64,000 bases of DNA from Croceivirga sp. (GTDB lineage: Bacteria > Bacteroidota > Bacteroidia > Flavobacteriales > Flavobacteriaceae), in assembly GCA_028281025.1 (NCBI GenBank), contig JANQKR010000037.1, positions 1 to 64,000 of the forward strand, read 5' to 3'. Of this stretch, positions 62,602 to 64,000 are shown piece by piece (the stretch's first letter is position 1; each line of letters starts with the position of its first letter). The translations under genes were made by a program, and so were the position numbers. Under the pieces are notes generated by a model. It made no database searches and had not been told where the DNA came from. It saw only the letters and a list, made by a program, of their open reading frames with translations.

Positions 62602-63273
62602 TTATGGAAGACCAAATTCTTCTTTAAATGCACGTAACAAGTCATTGATGCTTGGTGAATCCGCCCCAAGTTTTATAGATAGTTTCCTCTTTCTGTATTC
62701 CACTCCCGAGACCGACAAGCCCAACCTGGAAGCGACTTTGTGCAAGCTCAATCTTTCGGATAGCAATTGCACAAGTCTTATATCCAAATTGTCCAGGCCA
62801 TATTCCATATATGGATTGTTTTTCATAAAATCATTGACAGTCTTGCTGTAGATCAGTTTGCCTTCAAGAATGGAAATGATATCTTCACCGATAATCTTTT
62901 GGTCAATCTCACTTTTTATCAAAAATCCCGAAGGTTTTAGGCGTTCAATTATGGTATGATAGAGATACTTATCGACGATCGAAGTTATCAGCATAATCTT
63001 GCAACCAGGAAAATACTTCCTTACCATAATTCCAAGCTCAAGTCCATTTGCGTCATCTGAATTTGTCGTCTTGAGCCGATAATCCAAAATGCATAGATTA
63101 GGTTTTTCAATAGTGCCGATCATCTTCTTTACGGTCTCAATAGCCTTTTGGTATTCGTTACAGATATAGGTCTTAAACGTATCAATTTTGTTTTTGTTAA
63201 AAAGTTCTTTCAAGATGAAAACATAGGCATCGCTCAATGTAGGTTCATCTTCAATAATAAGAATACGGTTCAT
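62602..63273 (-). CDS. Response regulator, receiver plus LuxR-type HTH
   Basis: A 223-aa protein. The receiver domain is about 3-135 (acidic IIEDEPTLSD, acceptor Asp in LCILDYRLK near 67, Thr/Ser in LITSIVDKY, Lys in FLIKSEID). The C-terminal helix-turn-helix is about 160-215 (LSLHKVASRLGLSVSGVEYR). No histidine kinase gene is adjacent, so its partner is elsewhere or lost. It lies upstream of the Sel1/T9SS gene on the same strand (185-bp gap) and may control the accessory cluster. Confidence 0.8.
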   Translation of the reverse strand: MNRILIIEDEPTLSDAYVFILKELFNKNKIDTFKTYICNEYQKAIETVKKMIGTIEKPNLCILDYRLKTTNSDDANGLELGIMVRKYFPGCKIMLITSIVDKYLYHTIIERLKPSGFLIKSEIDQKIIGEDIISILEGKLIYSKTVNDFMKNNPYMEYGLDNLDIRLVQLLSERLSLHKVASRLGLSVSGVEYRKRKLSIKLGADSPSINDLLRAFKEEFGLP

Positions 63274-63676
63274 TCAATTTGGGTTTTTTGAAATGTTATT
63301 GATTAAAATAATAAAGGTTTTCTATGTTAAATTTTTCAATCAACTTTTTCGCAAAGTTAAACCCGCAAAATTTTTACGTTTGAGTTTCTTGTCCAAAAAA
63401 TCGGAACCCAGTGCTTTGCTAAAATCAAATACTAACGGCTTTATAGGAAAACGGACAGGAAAATACTGAAGAACCAAGCCCATCAGGCCTATATCCATGT
63501 CGTTAGCAATAGAAGGGACATGATCAATTCATACAGTTGGTCCCCTGGGACAAAGTACAGGGCATTTGAAAAAACACATTTGGGAGTACAACCCAAGGAA
63601 ATTAGGTATGCGCCTATTGGGGTATTTCTTTCGCTTCATTTCCCATTTCACTGAAATACTTCTTCCAGCCACTTAT
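63274..63676. other. 403-bp stretch without a recognisable gene
   Basis: Several short interrupted frames on both strands. The plus frame around 63466-63650 (NQAHQAYIHVV, KTHLGVQPKEI) looks like debris of a coding sequence but could not be assigned. It is probably part of a decayed insertion next to the IS3 relic. Confidence 0.4.
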
Positions 63677-63790
63677 CTAGGTAGGGTTTATCTGGTATTT
63701 TTGGGCGAGCTCTGCCAAACTATGGCGTTCCTTCAAGGCCTCCGAAACAACCTTGGTCTTGAACTTTGCAGTAAATTTTCTTCGTGTCAT
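63677..63790 (-). pseudogene. IS3-family transposase orfA relic
   Basis: From ATG 63788-63790 the minus strand reads MTRRKFTAKFKTKVVSEALK, then ERHSLAELAQKYQINPT, the N-terminal HTH of IS3/IS150-type OrfA. A TAG (63677-63679) then replaces the expected Gln codon before ISGWKK. The similarity stops after a few more residues and no orfB is found. The T-rich bases near 63810-63830 may be the element's upstream end. Inactive remnant. Bases 63791-64000 hold nothing else I can name. Confidence 0.7.
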
Positions 63791-64000
63791 ATTCAGTAAA
63801 TTCAATGATTAAACTTATTGTCCTATTTTTTGGGGTATCTACAGGCACCTAACAGGTTATAATCTACAGCGGTTCCGCATCTAAAACCGTAGCTTGAAGC
63901 TATTATGGGGCATTACATAATGGATTCAGTATAAGTTGTTGGGGATAGGACTATCATTTAAGGATTGGTTACGACTTTAATTGATATAAAAAGGGTCCCC

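Noticed and set aside
1-64000. CRISPR arrays
   Set aside because: No series of regularly spaced short repeats was seen; the only long repeats are the 91-bp and 273-bp pairs.

Overview
The window looks like a chromosomal segment of a marine-type flavobacterium (Bacteroidota, family Flavobacteriaceae; Muricauda/Allomuricauda/Maribacter-like, genus not provable from sequence alone). Signs are an ECF sigma/FecR/TonB-receptor cassette with an STN domain, SusD-era style lipoproteins with DUF5018-like N-termini, a type IX secretion (T9SS) C-terminal sorting domain, plug-domain proteins with MG2-like repeats, fused thrA, GyrA carrying Thr at the quinolone-determining position as in Flavobacterium, and promoters of the Bacteroidota -33 TTTG / -7 TAnnTTTG type instead of sigma-70 boxes with Shine-Dalgarno sites.

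Layout. 1-1.4 kb: IS630-family element whose transposase is split at an A7 slippery run. 1.5-4.4 kb: structured leader, nhaC antiporter and a Cys/Met-metabolism PLP enzyme. 4.8-5.95 kb: decayed IS1182/IS5-like transposase. 6.2-13 kb: two lipoproteins diverging from an ECF sigma, FecR anti-sigma and TonB-dependent receptor, i.e. a cell-surface signalling uptake locus. 13.6-19.6 kb: DUF3500 lipoprotein, broken DoxX gene, YceI protein, internally deleted outer-membrane receptor, PepSY membrane protein, and a LytS/LytTR two-component pair. 19.7-27 kb: an integrative mobilizable element (IME) carrying a STAS-HATPase plus DUF4325 switch pair, a relic of an AbiE-type toxin-antitoxin, two tiny membrane proteins, two unrecognised soluble proteins, a predicted oriT, mobC, relaxase mobA with an overlapping coiled-coil ORF, a small HTH protein and a tyrosine integrase. 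27-51.5 kb: ordinary core genome: yebC, pterin dehydratase, an SDR, glsA, gcvT, thrABC with a threonine leader-peptide attenuator, nnr, clpC, gyrA, a TPR protein, an NlpC/P60-like protein, thiolase, a PgpH-like HD phosphodiesterase and a plug-domain protein.

51.5-57.7 kb is an integration hot spot: tRNA-Ser(GCU) and tRNA-Pro(UGG), a 91-bp tandem duplication that copies the first bases of tRNA-Pro, and a 273-bp direct repeat (about 96% identical) that brackets an integrase relic and a large secreted Ca-binding-repeat protein. The outer copy of that repeat is the 3' end of an intact hxlR gene, which faces a nitroreductase and a DoxX-like gene across two clean dyads. 57.9-63.3 kb is an accessory minus-strand set: an orphan response regulator, a Sel1/T9SS-sorted protein, an unrecognised 526-aa secreted protein and two paralogous secreted ~210-aa proteins. 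The window ends in an IS3-family orfA relic.

Most interesting for follow-up: the IME cargo (STAS-HATPase/DUF4325 pair and companions), the ORF nested in the relaxase, the threonine attenuator, the long direct repeat next to the tRNAs, and the secreted-protein cluster at 58-63 kb. All functions are inferred from reading the sequence; no database search was run.
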